From Bacteroidales bacterium (GTDB lineage: Bacteria > Bacteroidota > Bacteroidia > Bacteroidales > UBA932): a DNA stretch of 64,000 nt. A program made the translations under genes and the position numbers. The notes beneath the pieces are model-generated. The model had not been told where the DNA came from. It saw only the letters and a program-made list of their open reading frames with translations, and searched no databases. Shown here piece after piece: positions 36,086-45,521 of this stretch. Each line of letters begins with the position of its first letter. Positions within the stretch are counted from its first letter, which is position 1. Location: NCBI GenBank assembly GCA_015060255.1, contig SUYV01000002.1:1-64000 (forward strand), given 5' to 3'.

Positions 36086-37055
36086 TAGGACTGACTCTTC
36101 TGTAGAGCACGTCATATACCATGTCTGCGATCGGCATCTCGATATTATGCATTTCGTTGATTTTCTTGATACATGCGGCTGCATAATAGCCTTCGGCAAT
36201 CATTGTCATCTCGTTGAGCGCGCTCTTTACCGTGCATCCGTGGCCGATCAGCTGGCCAAGACGGCGGTTGCGGCTGAATGACGAATACGATGTCACAAGC
36301 AGGTCGCCAAGGTATGCAGAGTTCATTGTATCCCTCTCGAACGGATAGCTTTCGTTGATGAACTTTGTCAATTCCTTTGCACATGCTGCTGTGAGTACTG
36401 CTCTGAAGTTGTCTCCGTATCCCAGGCCATAGGCGAGTCCTGAGGCTATGGCATAGATGTTCTTGAGAATTGCCGCGTATTCAATGCCGTATATGTCGGT
36501 AGAGTAGCTGACCTTGAAGTCATTGCTCCTGAACATCTCACCTATCTTCCGGGCATTAGCTTCGTCCTTGCAGGCAACGGTAAGGTATGAAAGCTTGTTT
36601 CGTGATACTTCCTCTGCATGTGAAGGACCGGATATGAGGCCAAGGTTGTCATATGAGAGTCCGAAGGCGTTTCTGAAGTATTCTGTAATTGTCGAGTTGT
36701 CGTCTGATACTATACCTTTGGTTGCAGAAAGTATGAACTTGCCGTCTAGTGACTCGGTGAGTTCTGCCATGACATTCTTGAGAAATGCAGACGGAGTCGC
36801 TATCAGGATGACTTCACTGTTTCTTACCACTTCGTTGATATCCTGTGACGGATGTATGAAGTCCGGATGAAACTCGACGTCACTGAGGTATTTGGCGTTT
36901 CTGCCTTCTGTGAGAAGACTTTCCATCACTTCCTCATTTCTGATGTGCCACCACACCTCAATCCTGTTTCGCTCCAGTGTGTGAACCAGCGCTGTAGCCC
37001 AGCTACCGTAGCCGATCACACCGCATTTTGTATTATCAGATATATTGAATGCCAT
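36051..37055 (-). CDS. gpsA: NAD(P)-dependent glycerol-3-phosphate dehydrogenase
   Basis: 334 residues. N-terminal Rossmann motif GVIGYGSWATAL (12-23), the ATKGI segment near 110, and the catalytic lysine region EYAAILKNIYAIASG near 185 are present. The Bacteroidetes form begins GxGSWAT rather than GxGxWGT. It makes sn-glycerol-3-phosphate for phospholipids. Its C-terminal codons double as the shared terminator. It has its own promoter. Confidence 0.93.
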   Translation of the reverse strand: MAFNISDNTKCGVIGYGSWATALVHTLERNRIEVWWHIRNEEVMESLLTEGRNAKYLSDVEFHPDFIHPSQDINEVVRNSEVILIATPSAFLKNVMAELTESLDGKFILSATKGIVSDDNSTITEYFRNAFGLSYDNLGLISGPSHAEEVSRNKLSYLTVACKDEANARKIGEMFRSNDFKVSYSTDIYGIEYAAILKNIYAIASGLAYGLGYGDNFRAVLTAACAKELTKFINESYPFERDTMNSAYLGDLLVTSYSSFSRNRRLGQLIGHGCTVKSALNEMTMIAEGYYAAACIKKINEMHNIEMPIADMVYDVLYRRVSPRKRMKELTALL

Positions 37056-37081
37056 ACTTTTCGGGTTTTCCGTTAACTTGG

Positions 37082-37089
37082 CAAATATA
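37082..37089 (-). promoter_or_regulatory. -7 element of gpsA
   Basis: TATATTTG on the minus strand, about 27 nt upstream of the ATG. It lies just after the terminator of the V-ATPase operon. Confidence 0.6.
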
Positions 37090-37110
37090 ACTAAAAACTT
37101 TGTTATATGA

Positions 37111-37146
37111 AAAAACCAGTCTGAAGCTGACTTCGGACTGGTTTTT
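37111..37146 (-). terminator. Terminator of the V-ATPase operon
   Basis: A 16-bp stem (AAAAACCAGTC-T-GAAG with its partner) around CTGA. On the minus strand it ends in six T, 23 nt past the rotor gene stop. Confidence 0.85.
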
Positions 37147-37168
37147 CAGTTATATTGATTATATTCTC

Positions 37169-37624
<456 letters not shown>

Positions 37625-37633
37625 TTATTGTTT

Positions 37634-39496
37634 TTATTCTTCTTTATCAGTTGTGAGGGGGCTGTAGAATTTTCCGGTACCCTCATATCCGGAATTCTTG
37701 AAATACTCTACGAATGTCAGACGGAGCGGGTGTACGAATGCTCCAAGGCATGACATCGCAAGATTGAGAACGTGTCCGAAGATCAGGATCACTATGCAGA
37801 ACACCCAGTTCAGAGCAGGAATAGGAATGTCAAGTATCATGGTACCCATGATGTTGAATGCATTTCCGAGCATTCCTCCGGCAAGCCCGAGAGCATATAG
37901 ACGGATGTAGCTGAGCACGTCTCCAAGGAGTCCTGTGACCATGTTATATGTATCCCAGAGTCCTGATCCTATGTTCACCAGCGGGTTGCGTGCAGGAGTG
38001 TTGAATATGAAGATTGCAAGGCAGCTGATCACAGCCAGTCCTATTACAGCCCATTTCATTGCCATTGGTCCCATTACATTCATCATTCCGAGAGCAGCTA
38101 GGATGATTCCACCTACTATCAGAAGTGTCCATCCCCAGGTGCTGATGGTGCTCTTGAAGCCGAATCTCTTAGTGAATCCGATTGTCTTGACCACCATTGC
38201 CAGACAGATGTGGAATACTCCGATGCCCACAGCAAGAACCATCTGTGCAGGGAAACCGGCTATCTTTCCGTCAGGGAACCAGCCGTCAACGCATATCGCC
38301 TTGAGCCATTGTGGCGCCCAGGAAGCTTCCAGGATGCTCATTCCGAAGAATGTTCCAAGGAAGAATCCTATAACCAACGTTCCGATTCCGAGGAAGGTCA
38401 CAAGCTTGTGCATCTTGCCAAGTCCGCTGTCTGCCATCTTGTATTTGAGGAACATGCCTATAAGGATGAGCAGGATACCATATCCGGCATCTCCCATACA
38501 CATTGCAAAGAACAGGAGGAAGAACGGAGCTACGATTGAAGTCGGGTCGAATTCGCCATAAACAGGCATTCCATACATTCCTGTAAGGACTTCAAACTGA
38601 CTTGAAAACCAGTTGTTCTTCAATTTAATAGGTGGGTTGTCCTCTTCTGCGGCCTCCTCCTTTATATAAAGGATGCCCATTTCGTCAAATGCCTTGCAAA
38701 GTTCTGCATCATGCTCTACAGGCGCGAATCCCTCCAGCACGTTGATGCGGTTGTCCACTGCTGTTTCTGTAGACATTTTTGCAAGATAGAGGTCGAGGTC
38801 AACCAGAGTTTCTGTGCACTCAGCCTTTATCTGGGAGATGGCATCCTTGCATCTGAGGAGTCGTCCCTTAACCTGTATGATTTTTTCCGCTAAAGCGTCA
38901 ACTTCAGCCTGTGCCTCTTTCCATGAGGCTTCAGGTGCGGCAACCGGATCGACAGGGAGTGAGTATTCGTCTCCTTTTGCAGTGACAGTAACAAACCAGA
39001 TATTATTCTTGTCCTCAGATATTACCTCAAGAGGATATGTCTCAGCCCATTCTGCTGAATATGCCTTTCGGTTTACAGAATAGTACCTCACGGTGTAACC
39101 GAGAGTTTCAAGAGAATCCAGACGTGTTTTGTCAAAGTCGCCCCAAGGAAGCCTTGCCTTTACATCCTTTTCTGCTGCTGCCTTTGCAAGTTCAAGTTCA
39201 GCTGATTCTACGAGTGCCAGCTGTGCTTCCTTGACTGCGTCAACAGGAGTGGATGCTTCCGCATATGCCTTAGATACCTTTTCAAAGTCTGAATCCTTCT
39301 CATAGCTTATGCCTTCCAGTCTGCCGATCACTTTCTTGGCAGCAGCTACTGAGTCAAGCATAGCAGCAGAGCATTCATCAACAGGCTTCGCAGAACGGGT
39401 GATGTCGACGACGCCGAGTTCCTGGAGCTTCTCCAGGAAGCCTTCAGTCTCCCCGCTGAGGAGAATGAAGGAGTATTTCATCATTTTATCTACCAT
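37634..39496 (-). CDS. ntpI: V-type ATPase subunit I (a-subunit equivalent)
   Basis: About 620 residues from the ATG at 39496. The N-terminal half (to ~320) is a cytoplasmic stator arm with long helices; the C-terminal half has seven or eight membrane helices forming the ion half-channels, with conserved SYIRLYALGLAGG near residue 525. The chosen start, MVDKMMKYSF, matches family N-termini and overlaps subunit D by 11 nt. The reading from 39529 is less likely. Confidence 0.9.
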   Translation of the reverse strand: MVDKMMKYSFILLSGETEGFLEKLQELGVVDITRSAKPVDECSAAMLDSVAAAKKVIGRLEGISYEKDSDFEKVSKAYAEASTPVDAVKEAQLALVESAELELAKAAAEKDVKARLPWGDFDKTRLDSLETLGYTVRYYSVNRKAYSAEWAETYPLEVISEDKNNIWFVTVTAKGDEYSLPVDPVAAPEASWKEAQAEVDALAEKIIQVKGRLLRCKDAISQIKAECTETLVDLDLYLAKMSTETAVDNRINVLEGFAPVEHDAELCKAFDEMGILYIKEEAAEEDNPPIKLKNNWFSSQFEVLTGMYGMPVYGEFDPTSIVAPFFLLFFAMCMGDAGYGILLILIGMFLKYKMADSGLGKMHKLVTFLGIGTLVIGFFLGTFFGMSILEASWAPQWLKAICVDGWFPDGKIAGFPAQMVLAVGIGVFHICLAMVVKTIGFTKRFGFKSTISTWGWTLLIVGGIILAALGMMNVMGPMAMKWAVIGLAVISCLAIFIFNTPARNPLVNIGSGLWDTYNMVTGLLGDVLSYIRLYALGLAGGMLGNAFNIMGTMILDIPIPALNWVFCIVILIFGHVLNLAMSCLGAFVHPLRLTFVEYFKNSGYEGTGKFYSPLTTDKEE

Positions 39497-40106
39497 TGTT
39501 CTGCTCCTCCTCTTCTTCTTCGATTGCATGTCTGCTCTTCACGATCTTGGAAGCTGCCTTGGAGAGGTTCTCCTCGTCTTCCATATATCGCTTGATCTTT
39601 CTGATGGCCTCCTGATATCCAGGAATCTGAACCTTCTCATAGAGGTTTACCTTCTGAGTGGTCTTCTTTCTCTGGAAATCGAGGATACGTGCTTTTTCCT
39701 TGTAGACTTCTGACTCTATGCCGAGTCGGGAGAGTTCCTTCAGGATAGCTACGCCGTCTGCATACCAAGCAGGCTTGGCAAATGCATTGAAGTCGTTTAT
39801 CTGATAGTATATCTCCTTCAGCTCAGGAGTCTTTACACCAGCAACCTTTACAGTCACCAGATCAATGTCAGTGATTGCGATAAGGCCTGGCTCGAACTCG
39901 TTCCAAAGTGCTGCAAGGTAGTCGTATCTCTTCAGGGCGGCATCAAGATCTTCAATAAGTTTCTCTGAATACTCCTTGGCCTTGCGGACCTCAAGACGCA
40001 GCGCCGACTCCTTGTTCTTAAGGGTAGGGAGGGCATTCTTACGCATCTTGAGCTGCTTGTTCAAGTTGTTAAGAGATGTCTTATTATATTGAAACTTTAT
40101 TGCCAT
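39486..40106 (-). CDS. ntpD: V-type ATPase subunit D (central shaft)
   Basis: 206 residues, mainly two long helices (N-terminal ~10-70 and C-terminal ~140-195), as expected of the shaft that turns inside A3B3. The start MAIKFQYNKTSLNNL is typical. The C-terminus ends in a run of Glu and is acidic. Overlaps subunit I start by 11 nt. Subunit B lies 41 nt upstream. Confidence 0.92.
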   Translation of the reverse strand: MAIKFQYNKTSLNNLNKQLKMRKNALPTLKNKESALRLEVRKAKEYSEKLIEDLDAALKRYDYLAALWNEFEPGLIAITDIDLVTVKVAGVKTPELKEIYYQINDFNAFAKPAWYADGVAILKELSRLGIESEVYKEKARILDFQRKKTTQKVNLYEKVQIPGYQEAIRKIKRYMEDEENLSKAASKIVKSRHAIEEEEEEQNNGR

Positions 40107-40147
40107 AAAATTTAGATTTCTCCACTACGGTCGAAATGACAGTAGGA

Positions 40148-41467
40148 CTAATTTTTCCAATACTGATCGATGAATTCCTGCTTGATGCCGGTCTCCGCCT
40201 TCGAGAAGTATGTTTCGAAGAGTTCCCATGCTGTATCGAGCATTTCATCAATCTTGATGTTCACGTCAATCGCAAGGATTCTTGTAGCGTATGCCTTTGC
40301 ATAGTCAAGACATCTGAGGTCATAGTCACTGAGGTCGAAACCGTTCTCAAGCTTGGTCTTTGCGTTCTGAGCATCTGCGTACAGACGTACGGATGCGTTC
40401 ATCACCTGGCTGTGGTCCTTACGTGTCTGCTTGCCCTGAACGAGCTGCTTCAGACGTGAAAGTGAACGGAACGGGTCGATGATGACCTTTCCTGAGTCAG
40501 GATCCGCACGGAGGAAGAGCTGTCCCTCTGTGATATATCCGGTGTTGTCTGGGATTGCGTGAGTGATGTCACCGTCGTTGAGAGTTGTGACCGCGATGAT
40601 GGTGATCGAACCTCCGTCAGGAAGCTGAACGGCCTTCTCGTAGATCTTTGCAAGGTCTGAATAGAGAGAGCCTGGCATAGAGTCCTTTGAAGGGATCTGG
40701 TCCATACGGTTAGACACGATCGAGAGCGCATCTGCGTAGAGGGTCATGTCGGTAAGGAGCACGAGCACCTTCTCGTTCTTCTCTACAGCGAAGTACTCTG
40801 CAGCTGTAAGCGCCATGTCAGGGATGAGGAGACGCTCTACAGGAGGCTGCTCTGTGGTGTTCACGAATGAAATGATCTTGTCAAGCGCACCGGCTGCCTC
40901 GAATTCATGCTTGAAGTAGAGATAGTCGTCGTTTGTAAGACCCATACCTCCGAGGATGATCTTGTCTACGTCCGCGCGGAGGGCTACCTGTGCCATCACG
41001 TTGTTGTACGGCTGGTCAGGGTCTGCGAAGAAAGGAATCTTCTGTCCTGACACGAGTGTATTGTTGAGGTCGATGCCCGCGATACCTGTAGGGATGATCT
41101 GCGAAGGCTGTCTTCTCTTGTAAGGGTTCACTGACGGACCACCGATCTGTACCTCTCTTCCTTCCACCTCAGGACCTCCGTCAAGCGGCTTTCCGTATGC
41201 ATCGAAGAAACGTCCTGCAAGCTCATCACTTACCTTGAGGGTAGGAGGGGCGCCGAGGAATGTAACCTCAGCGTTAGTAGGAATGCCTTCTGTACCAGCG
41301 AAAACCTGGAGAGTCACGAGGTCTCCCTTGGTCTTCACTACCTGAGCAAGTCTGCCGTCTACGACAGCGAGCTCATCATTGGAGATACCCTGTGCACGGA
41401 GTGCTACAGTTGCCTTTGTGATGGCCTCCAACTGTGTGTATATTTTCTGAAATGCCTTAGTTGCCAT
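40148..41467 (-). CDS. ntpB: V-type ATPase subunit B
   Basis: 439 residues, non-catalytic nucleotide-binding subunit. It lacks a Walker A P-loop and contains the typical IPTGIAGIDLNNTLVSGQKIP region (split here) near 125-145, with VLLTDMTLYADALSIVSN near 238. With subunit A it forms the A3B3 head. The start overlaps the end of subunit A by 11 nt. Confidence 0.95.
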   Translation of the reverse strand: MATKAFQKIYTQLEAITKATVALRAQGISNDELAVVDGRLAQVVKTKGDLVTLQVFAGTEGIPTNAEVTFLGAPPTLKVSDELAGRFFDAYGKPLDGGPEVEGREVQIGGPSVNPYKRRQPSQIIPTGIAGIDLNNTLVSGQKIPFFADPDQPYNNVMAQVALRADVDKIILGGMGLTNDDYLYFKHEFEAAGALDKIISFVNTTEQPPVERLLIPDMALTAAEYFAVEKNEKVLVLLTDMTLYADALSIVSNRMDQIPSKDSMPGSLYSDLAKIYEKAVQLPDGGSITIIAVTTLNDGDITHAIPDNTGYITEGQLFLRADPDSGKVIIDPFRSLSRLKQLVQGKQTRKDHSQVMNASVRLYADAQNAKTKLENGFDLSDYDLRCLDYAKAYATRILAIDVNIKIDEMLDTAWELFETYFSKAETGIKQEFIDQYWKN

Positions 41468-43208
41468 TGCTCAGGAGATTTGTAAGTTGCTGTTTGTAAT
41501 TTTCAAATTTCTCGCTCTTGAACTCGGAGTAGTTCATCTGACGGAGAGTGTTGATCACTTCCTTGAAGAAGTTGCGGCACTGCTCATAGTCTTCGAACTT
41601 GAATTCCTTGTCGCATATTCCGAGAACGAGTTCGAGCATATAGCTCTGACGCTCGATAGGGCAGAGTGCGTCGATAGCGTCGAATGCATCCTGCTGGAGG
41701 ATGACGAAGTCGACAAGCTCTGACTTCCAGAACAGTTCGTGGTAGCTCATAGGCACACCGTCGTCACCGAGGATATTGATCTGGTCGTTTGCATCCTTAC
41801 CCTTGCGGATGATGTTCTTGGTCTTCTCAACCATCTCGACCCAGCCTGGCTTGACCTTCTCTGAAAGATGCTCGCGGATTTCCGGATACTCGAGATATTT
41901 TGAATATGAGTCGATAGGGTTCACAGCAGGGTAGCGCTTCTGGTCTGCTCTGTTCTGCTCGAGGGCGTAGAAGCAGCGTGCTGCCTTCTTTGTAGACTCG
42001 GTCACAGGCTCCTTGAGGTTACCTCCTGCAGGAGATACGGTACCGATGAATGTTACCGAACCTGTCTGACCGTTGTTGAGAACAACCATACCTGCACGTG
42101 CATAGAATGCTGAGATGATGGCTGAAAGGTCAACAGGGAATGCGTCTGCTCCAGGGAGTTCCTCCATACGGTTCGACATCTCACGGAGAGCCTGTGCCCA
42201 ACGTGATGTAGAGTCGGCGAGGAGGAGGACCTTGAGTCCCATTGCGCGATAGTATTCGCAGATTGTCATTGCAGTGTAGACTGAAGCCTCACGTGCTGCA
42301 ACCGGCATGTTTGAAGTGTTACAGATGATGGTTGTACGCTCCATGAGGTGACGACCTGTATGTGGGTCGATGAGTTCAGGGAACTCTGTGAAGATCTCCA
42401 CAACCTCGTTTGCACGCTCACCGCAGGCTGCCATCACGATCACCTCTGCGTCACCCTGCTTTGCGATCGCGTGCTGAAGCACCGTCTTACCGCAGCCGAA
42501 AGGACCAGGGATGAAGCCTGTACCGCCTTCTGCGATAGGGTTGAGTGTGTCGATCACACGCACACCTGTCTCCATGATGCGTGATGGTCTTGGTTTCTCC
42601 TTATATCCCTTGATTGCAACCTTCACCGGCCACTTCTGATACATGTTCACTTCTATGTCCTCTCCGGCAGCATTGGTCAGAACAGCGATTGTCTTGTCGA
42701 TGTTATACTGGCCGGCCTCTGCTACTGACTTGACTGTGTATTCGCCTTCGAATGCGAACGGAACCATGATCTTGTGAGGAAGCCATCCTTCCTTCACCTC
42801 TCCGAGCCAGTCTGCAGCGACAACCTTGTCGCCCGGCTTTGCTATAGGAGTGAAGTCCCAAAGAGTCTCGTGGTTGAGCGGATCAGTGTATTCACCTCTC
42901 TTGAGGAATACTCCTGTCATTGTAGTCAGGTCGTTCTGCAGACCATCGTAGCTGCTTGAAAGAAGACCTGGGCCGAGAGTGGCCTCGAGCATCTTGTCCT
43001 CGAACTCCACTTCGTTGCCGTTCTTGAGTCCACGGGTGCTCTCGAATACCTGTACAGCCGCATTCTTGCCATTTACCTTGATGACCTCGGCCATAAGCTT
43101 TGTGTCACCTACGGTGATGAAGCAAAGCTCATTCTGAGATACAGGTCCGTTGACTTCGACTGTAACGAGGTTTGATACGATACCCGTAACCTTACCTGTT
43201 GTTTTCAT
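41457..43208 (-). CDS. ntpA: V-type ATPase catalytic subunit A
   Basis: 583 residues. P-loop GPFGCGKT (near 234), catalytic-Glu segment ACGERANEV, and the A-specific insertion before the P-loop (about 115-190) are visible. It hydrolyses or makes ATP at the A/B interface. Upstream lies the DUF2764 gene, separated by 23 nt. Confidence 0.96.
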   Translation of the reverse strand: MKTTGKVTGIVSNLVTVEVNGPVSQNELCFITVGDTKLMAEVIKVNGKNAAVQVFESTRGLKNGNEVEFEDKMLEATLGPGLLSSSYDGLQNDLTTMTGVFLKRGEYTDPLNHETLWDFTPIAKPGDKVVAADWLGEVKEGWLPHKIMVPFAFEGEYTVKSVAEAGQYNIDKTIAVLTNAAGEDIEVNMYQKWPVKVAIKGYKEKPRPSRIMETGVRVIDTLNPIAEGGTGFIPGPFGCGKTVLQHAIAKQGDAEVIVMAACGERANEVVEIFTEFPELIDPHTGRHLMERTTIICNTSNMPVAAREASVYTAMTICEYYRAMGLKVLLLADSTSRWAQALREMSNRMEELPGADAFPVDLSAIISAFYARAGMVVLNNGQTGSVTFIGTVSPAGGNLKEPVTESTKKAARCFYALEQNRADQKRYPAVNPIDSYSKYLEYPEIREHLSEKVKPGWVEMVEKTKNIIRKGKDANDQINILGDDGVPMSYHELFWKSELVDFVILQQDAFDAIDALCPIERQSYMLELVLGICDKEFKFEDYEQCRNFFKEVINTLRQMNYSEFKSEKFENYKQQLTNLLSNGN

Positions 43209-43231
43209 ACTGATTATCTGTGTTTTTGTTA

Positions 43232-43858
43232 TTATGCATTATATTCGACACCCTTGAATGTGCCGCGAACCTCGTCCACAAGTTTCTTGAACATCTCGCG
43301 GCCGGTCTGCTCGTCGAGCCTGAACCATCTTGCAACGATGTTCATCTTGGTGATGAATCCGAGAATTGCGTCAATGTCGAAATAGTTGAATGTGGTCAGA
43401 TCGCTTATCTTGTCCCACATCAGGTCGTCGATACCTCTTTCTCTTGCCAGGATGTCAGTCTGCGCAAGGACCGTTTCCATGTCGGCAGCTTCTTCAAACT
43501 CTGATGCTGCAGCCTCGAGAATCTTAGGATCTGTGTCTTCACCGAATGTGAGCACATCCTTGTCCGCTGGTCTTCCAAGAGCCTTGTTCAGATATTTCAC
43601 CTTGGCATTACGGATGTTCAGGTCGAAACGGAAATAATTCCTTATGAACGCGTCGTCGTGCAGAAGAGCAGAGCAGTAGAATCCAGCATCAAGCTTTTCG
43701 TCATTATAGCCGTCCATGAGAAATGCTATCGTTTCCCTGTCCTTTTCCGAGCAGAGGCTGACGATTTCTTCAATGTAGTCCTCCGGAGTCTTATCACCGA
43801 ATTTCCATCCGGTGGTGATGTCCGGCAGACTTGCTATGATATATTCGTAATTGTTCAT
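43232..43858 (-). CDS. DUF2764 protein (V-ATPase operon, probable subunit C-like)
   Basis: 208 residues, soluble and mostly helical. Proteins of this family occur at this exact place, between E and A, in the V-ATPase operons of Bacteroidetes, Chlamydiae and spirochaetes. There they are thought to replace subunit C, the connector between rotor and shaft. It begins MNNYEYIIASLPDI and is rich in acidic residues. Its ATG overlaps the subunit E stop by one base. Function is inferred from position. Confidence 0.82.
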   Translation of the reverse strand: MNNYEYIIASLPDITTGWKFGDKTPEDYIEEIVSLCSEKDRETIAFLMDGYNDEKLDAGFYCSALLHDDAFIRNYFRFDLNIRNAKVKYLNKALGRPADKDVLTFGEDTDPKILEAAASEFEEAADMETVLAQTDILARERGIDDLMWDKISDLTTFNYFDIDAILGFITKMNIVARWFRLDEQTGREMFKKLVDEVRGTFKGVEYNA

Positions 43859-44463
43859 TATCCGAAGAGAATCTTCTTGGTTGCAGGTCTGAGGTATTCT
43901 GAGATGAGGGCGTTGAATGTCTCCTCTGTAAAGCTGATGAAGTAGCCACCGTCCTTAGGACCGATTGTGAATCCGCCGGCTATCTTCTTGGTGAATGAGG
44001 CCTGGACATCAGACTTGAGCACCTTTGCGAGCTCGGATGTTACGAAAGGCTCGAGGTCCTTCTTGAGAGCCTCTGGAAGAATAACCTCGAGGTCTACAGG
44101 CTCCTCTGCGTTGAATCCCTTGGCAACAGCAAGGATCACTTCCTTTACGAATTCAGCTGAAGTAAGAGCCTTTGCAACCTCTGCTCCGGTCATCTTTGTG
44201 ACTACGAGGGTCTCGATGTCCTTCTTGGTTGCAGCAACGCTCTGGCTTGCCGCCATCTTGAGGTCGCCCTGAACCTTGGTCTTAAGGTCTTCAGCCTCCT
44301 TGTTAGCGGCAGCAACGATAGCGGCAGCCTCGGCCTTCGCCTTGGCTACGATCTCTTCTGCCTGAACCTTTGCCTTGGCAAGGAGTTCCTCGCCTTCCTG
44401 TTTTCCCTTTGCCAGACCCTCATTGTAGAGCTTGTCTGTCAGTTCTTGCAATTTGTTCTGCAT
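43858..44463 (-). CDS. ntpE: V-type ATPase subunit E (peripheral stalk)
   Basis: 201 residues. A long charged N-terminal helix (about 1-90), rich in Lys, Glu and Ala, forms the peripheral stalk, followed by a globular C-terminal domain. First gene of the operon E-DUF2764-A-B-D-I-K. No subunit F or G/H gene is found in the operon or on its flanks; the window cannot show whether they are elsewhere. Confidence 0.88.
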   Translation of the reverse strand: MQNKLQELTDKLYNEGLAKGKQEGEELLAKAKVQAEEIVAKAKAEAAAIVAAANKEAEDLKTKVQGDLKMAASQSVAATKKDIETLVVTKMTGAEVAKALTSAEFVKEVILAVAKGFNAEEPVDLEVILPEALKKDLEPFVTSELAKVLKSDVQASFTKKIAGGFTIGPKDGGYFISFTEETFNALISEYLRPATKKILFG

Positions 44464-44511
44464 GTTTTTGATTAATTATGTGTATTTGATTAAATTTTCT
44501 TATCTATCTTG

Positions 44512-44542
44512 CAAATCTAATAATAAAAGCTTGACAAAGCAA
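44512..44542 (-). promoter_or_regulatory. Promoter of the V-ATPase operon
   Basis: Minus strand TTG (44540-44542), 20-nt spacer, TAGATTTG (44512-44519). It gives a leader of about 45 nt before subunit E. Confidence 0.65.
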
Positions 44543-44561
44543 CCTATTTTTCTTTTAAATA

Positions 44562-45518
44562 TTAAAAACATTCTTTCAGAATGCTTACGATATTTTCGCT
44601 CTTGCCCATGGTGTAGAAATGCACTGCAGGAACGCCGTTGGCGATCAGGTCCTTGCACTGCATTGCGCACCATTCCGAGCCGAGTCTGTATACGGTTTCC
44701 TTGTCCTTTGCCTTCTTGATTTCCTCTGTCAGTTCAACGGGGATGTCCAATGAGAACGACTCCGGCAGCATGCTTATCTGTCTGAGTGTGGATATCGGCT
44801 TCAGTCCAGGTATGATCGGGACAGTGATGCCGGCCTTGCGGCATTTGTCGACGAAATCATAGTATACCTTGTTGTCGAAGAACATCTGCGTGATGATGTA
44901 GTCTGCGCCGGCATCCACCTTTCTCTTCAGATTCACGATGTCAGTCTCGATGTTCGGAGCCTCGAAATGCTTCTCAGGATATGCTCCGACTCCGATGCAG
45001 AAGAATCTGTCGTCGGTTTCAAGTCCGCGGCTTCTTCTGTATGAACTGCTTCCCTGATAGCTTCTGATGCCTTCCACCAGCTCGTTGGCATAGCTGTATC
45101 CTCCGGGAGTAGGAGTGAAACGCTTCTCGCTGCTCATGCTGTCGCCTCGGAGTGCTACGATGTTGTTGATGCCGAGGAATGCAAGGTTGTCCAGCTTGCT
45201 TTCGATCTCTTCCTTCGTCGTGCCTGCGCAGATGATGTGCGGAATGACCGTTATGTCATACTTGTCCATGATGGCGGCGCACACGGTCGTTTCGCTTATG
45301 CGATTGCGCACAAGGTGCCTGCTGAAGCTTCCGTCACTCTCTTCACGGAACTCGTATTCGTCCCTGTGGCTTGTGACATTGATGTATTTCGGACTGAACT
45401 CCATGAATGGTGCGATGCTCTCAAGAAGTTCATCTTTGGTCATGCCCCTGAGTGGTGGGACTATCTCCAGTGAAGGGAAGGCCTTCGTACTGCCTGCCAG
45501 TATATCAGTTACTTTCAT
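44562..45518 (-). CDS. metF: 5,10-methylenetetrahydrofolate reductase
   Basis: 318 residues, a TIM barrel with FAD. Landmarks: SLEIVPP near 16 with the catalytic Glu, HIICAGTTKEE near 93, ALRGDS near 120, ADYIITQMFFD near 210, and PIIPGLKPIS near 237. It makes 5-methyl-THF for MetH, whose gene lies 3 nt upstream in the same transcript. The C-terminus reads VPAVHFYTMG, as in the family. Confidence 0.95.
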   Translation of the reverse strand: MKVTDILAGSTKAFPSLEIVPPLRGMTKDELLESIAPFMEFSPKYINVTSHRDEYEFREESDGSFSRHLVRNRISETTVCAAIMDKYDITVIPHIICAGTTKEEIESKLDNLAFLGINNIVALRGDSMSSEKRFTPTPGGYSYANELVEGIRSYQGSSSYRRSRGLETDDRFFCIGVGAYPEKHFEAPNIETDIVNLKRKVDAGADYIITQMFFDNKVYYDFVDKCRKAGITVPIIPGLKPISTLRQISMLPESFSLDIPVELTEEIKKAKDKETVYRLGSEWCAMQCKDLIANGVPAVHFYTMGKSENIVSILKECF

Positions 45519-45521
45519 AGT